64,000 bases of DNA, from contig NZ_JAWLHG010000001.1 of NCBI RefSeq assembly GCF_041690465.1, forward strand, positions 62,001 through 126,000, in the 5' to 3' direction. A program made the position numbers and the translations under genes. Of this stretch, positions 61,989 to 64,000 are shown in pieces. The DNA comes from Falsiroseomonas sp041690465. GTDB lineage: Bacteria; Pseudomonadota; Alphaproteobacteria; Acetobacterales; Acetobacteraceae. Below the pieces are notes generated by a model that saw only the letters and a list, made by a program, of their open reading frames with translations, was not told the DNA's origin and searched no databases. Every line of letters starts with the position of its first letter. The stretch's first letter is position 1.

Positions 61989-62771
61989 TCAGCCCGAAAG
62001 GATCTTTGAAACCCGCGGCAGCAAGGCCGGGTCCCCAACCGCGAGGATGGTGCCGTCCCCGTCGAGGCGGAGCGGCTTCCCCGCCCAGTCGGTGCAGCGC
62101 CCGCCGGCGCCCTCCACCACCGGGACCAGCGCGGCCCAGTCCCAGGGCTTCATCGTCGCCTCCACCACCACGTCCAGCAGGCCGAGGGCGAGCAGGCCAT
62201 AGGCATAGCAGTCGCCCCCCCAGCTGGTCCGCCGCGCCGCCGCCTTCACCGCGGCGAAGCGGGCGGCGGCGAGCGGGTCGAACATGTCGGGCGAGGTGCA
62301 GGACAGCTCGGCATCCGCCAGGTCGGGGCAGGCCCGGCAACCGGCTGTGCCACCGAGGGGCGAGCGGAAGCGCGTGGGCTGGCCCGCGATGCCGATCCAG
62401 CGCTCCCCGCTCGCCGGCTGGTCGATGATGCCGAGCACCGGGGTGCCGCGGTGCAGCAAGCCGATGAGCGTGCCGAACAGCGGCCGGCCGGTGACGAAGG
62501 CCCGCGTGCCGTCGATCGGGTCGAGCACCCAGACCCATTCGGCCTCCGTGCGCTCCTCGCCATATTCCTCGCCGATCACCCCGTGACGGGGCAGGCGGTC
62601 GGCGAGCAGGGCGCGGATGGCGCGCTCGGCAGCGCGGTCGGCCTCGGTGACGGGGCTGGCGTCGCCCTTGGCCTCGACCAGCAGGGCGGAGCGGAACAGC
62701 GGGCGAATCGCGGCGCCGGCGACATCCGCCGCTTCCTCCGCGACCGCGAGGAAGTCGGTCGGCTGCGTCAC
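61989..62771 (-). CDS. hisN: Histidinol-phosphatase-type inositol monophosphatase family enzyme
   Basis: A 260-residue Mg-dependent phosphatase of the IMPase superfamily. The metal-binding motifs are GEEYGEE, WVLDPIDGTRAFVTGRPLFG and WDWAALVPVVEGAGG. The proximity of this sequence to alphaproteobacterial HisN suggests that the substrate is histidinol phosphate, but inositol monophosphate cannot be excluded. The GTG at 62771 is preferred since VTQPTDFLAVAEEAADVAG is the family start. The cytochrome c gene upstream ends 10 bases earlier on the same strand. Confidence 0.86.
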   Translation of the reverse strand: MTQPTDFLAVAEEAADVAGAAIRPLFRSALLVEAKGDASPVTEADRAAERAIRALLADRLPRHGVIGEEYGEERTEAEWVWVLDPIDGTRAFVTGRPLFGTLIGLLHRGTPVLGIIDQPASGERWIGIAGQPTRFRSPLGGTAGCRACPDLADAELSCTSPDMFDPLAAARFAAVKAAARRTSWGGDCYAYGLLALGLLDVVVEATMKPWDWAALVPVVEGAGGRCTDWAGKPLRLDGDGTILAVGDPALLPRVSKILSG

Positions 62772-62781
62772 GGGCGGCGCG

Positions 62782-63318
62782 TCAGGGCAGCGGCTGCGGG
62801 TTGGCGTCCAGCGAGCGCAGGTAGGCAATGACGTTGGCGCGCTGCTGCGGGTCGCGGATGCCGGCGAAGGCCATGCGCGTGCCCGGCATGGCGGCGGCGG
62901 GCCGCTGCAGGAAGGCGTTCAGCGCCTCGTAGTCCCAGGGCTTGTCGGCCAGGGCGCGGTTGGCCTGGCTGTAGTTGAAGCCCTCCACCCGCGCATGGTT
63001 GGCGCCGACGATGCCCCAGAGGTTCGGGCCGACGCCGTTGTTCCCGCCCTCGGTGAAGGTATGGCAGGAGGCGCAGAGGCGCTGCGCCATCTGGCGGCCG
63101 GCGGCGGCGTCGGCGCTGGCCAGCAGCGGCCCGATCGGCTCCACCGTCGGGCCGGCCGGGGTGGCGGGCTGCTCGGCCGCCGGCGGCTCGCCGGTGGCGA
63201 TCGCAGCGGTGTGCAGCCGCGGCGCGGAGACGAGGAACTCACCCACCAGGCCCGCGACCATGAAGGTGATCCCGGCGGTGAGCACCGCGGCGGCTGTCTT
63301 GTTGAATTCCAGACTCAT
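62782..63318 (-). CDS. Membrane-anchored c-type cytochrome (CycM-like)
   Basis: A 178-residue cytochrome c with an N-terminal anchor helix (VLTAGITFMVAGLVGEFLV), a Pro/Ala-rich linker (about residues 40-65) and a class I cytochrome domain. Haem attachment is CASCHTF near residue 82, and the axial methionine is likely M144 or M148 in the GTRMAFAGI block. CycM of Bradyrhizobium has this make-up and donates electrons to the aa3 oxidase. The cytochrome c gene diverges from pheA across about 230 bases and is followed by hisN. Confidence 0.9.
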   Translation of the reverse strand: MSLEFNKTAAAVLTAGITFMVAGLVGEFLVSAPRLHTAAIATGEPPAAEQPATPAGPTVEPIGPLLASADAAAGRQMAQRLCASCHTFTEGGNNGVGPNLWGIVGANHARVEGFNYSQANRALADKPWDYEALNAFLQRPAAAMPGTRMAFAGIRDPQQRANVIAYLRSLDANPQPLP

Positions 63319-63551
63319 CCCGGAATCGATCCTTCCCGAACCGCGACACCATCGCGGCAATGCGCAGCGCGCCCAAGGCGCCAGGGGCGCGGAGGAGCGT
63401 CGCCGGCGCGCGTGCCGCCGGGCTTGCGCCCCTGTCGCCGTGCCGTAAAACCGGGCGGAACATAGAGGCGGTACCGAAGCTCGACAACCCGGCCGCCTTC
63501 GCCTGGCGCCACCGATCGCACGACGCCGCCTTCGCCCTGCAGGATCCGCCA

Positions 63552-64000
63552 ATGGACAGCCCCGCCACGACCACCCGCCCCGCCATCGCCGCGGAGGCGA
63601 GCAGGACAATCGCCTTTCAGGGCGTGCCGGGCGCCTATTCTGACCTGTCCTGCCGGCACGCCTATCCCGGCTGGGCCACCCTGCCCTGCGCCTCCTTCGA
63701 GGCGGCGATGCAGGCGGTGCGCGAGGGTCGCGCCGACCTGGCGATGCTGCCCTGCGAGAACTCGCTGGCCGGCCGGGTGCCCGACATCCACCGCCTGCTG
63801 CCCGATTCCGGCCTGCACGTGGTCGGCGAGCATTTCGAGCGGGTGGAGCACTGCCTGCTGGCCCCGAAGGGCGCAACCATCGGCTCGATCCGCCGCGCGC
63901 ACAGCCACCCGGTCGCGCTCGGCCAGGTACTGAAGCTGCTGAAGGAGCTGGACCTGCAGCCGGTGATCGAGGCCGACACCGCCGGCGCCGCGGCGCTGAT
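63552..64000 (+). CDS. pheA: Prephenate dehydratase, C-terminus cut by window edge
   Basis: The first 149 residues of prephenate dehydratase, which makes phenylpyruvate for phenylalanine. The dehydratase domain starts RTIAFQGVPGAYSDLSC, and the active-site and binding segments LPCENSLAGRVPDIHRLL and PKGATIGSIRRAHSHPVALGQ are present. No chorismate mutase domain precedes it, so it is a stand-alone dehydratase; the ACT regulatory domain should lie beyond the window. ATG 63552 starts directly after a run of 230 non-coding bases facing the cytochrome gene. Confidence 0.93.
   Translation, partial: MDSPATTTRPAIAAEASRTIAFQGVPGAYSDLSCRHAYPGWATLPCASFEAAMQAVREGRADLAMLPCENSLAGRVPDIHRLLPDSGLHVVGEHFERVEHCLLAPKGATIGSIRRAHSHPVALGQVLKLLKELDLQPVIEADTAGAAAL

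Overview
This window comes from a high-GC alphaproteobacterium, most likely an Acetobacteraceae member of the Roseomonas type. That placement is inferred from gene content and order: transaldolase, DUF484, xerC beside priA; a FYDLN-acid protein divergent from aroA-cmk near rpsA; and a membrane-anchored cytochrome c divergent from pheA. Many genes start at GTG or TTG, and neighbours often overlap by 4 bases. No tRNA, rRNA, CRISPR array or insertion sequence was found. The genes at both edges (priA, pheA) are cut by the window.

Region 1 (1-21478) is mostly housekeeping: replication restart, chromosome resolution, HU, a CbpA/CbpM chaperone pair, rlmN, a MOSC protein, an MFS carrier, 2-hydroxyacid dehydrogenases, an AzlCD amino-acid exporter, aroA, cmk and rpsA with a clear intrinsic terminator. 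An alpha/beta hydrolase and a cupin gene lie between cmk and rpsA.

Region 2 (21479-46940) is the accessory core: about 25 kb on the + strand devoted to a cell-surface glycoconjugate. It begins with a candidate promoter whose -35 box overlaps a 12-bp palindrome. The first block is a glycosyltransferase, a 2433-residue reducing type I polyketide/fatty-acid synthase without thioesterase, a PLP alpha-oxoamine synthase, a GNAT-like protein and a KpsS/RkpJ-type capsule protein. The arrangement recalls the rhizobial rkp-1 (rkpA-G-J) capsule-lipid genes. I infer that the block makes an unusual, possibly sphingoid- or ceramide-like lipid and puts sugar on it. The second block holds glycosyltransferases, a hexapeptide acyltransferase, two methyltransferases and a Wzm/Wzt-type ABC exporter whose ATPase has a C-terminal substrate-recognition extension. 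A 934-residue multi-module protein in it carries a 13-residue basic tandem repeat.

Region 3 (47038-50656, - strand) has an exported alpha/beta hydrolase, a methyltransferase and an FG-GAP/VCBS protein with six near-identical 171-bp repeats; these may belong to the surface programme.

Region 4 (50779-64000) returns to general metabolism: glutamine-dependent NAD synthetase, an M17 aminopeptidase, a MarR-like regulator, a yejABEF-type peptide ABC importer followed by a small membrane protein and a ghrA-like reductase, a histidinol-phosphatase-type enzyme, cytochrome c and the start of prephenate dehydratase.
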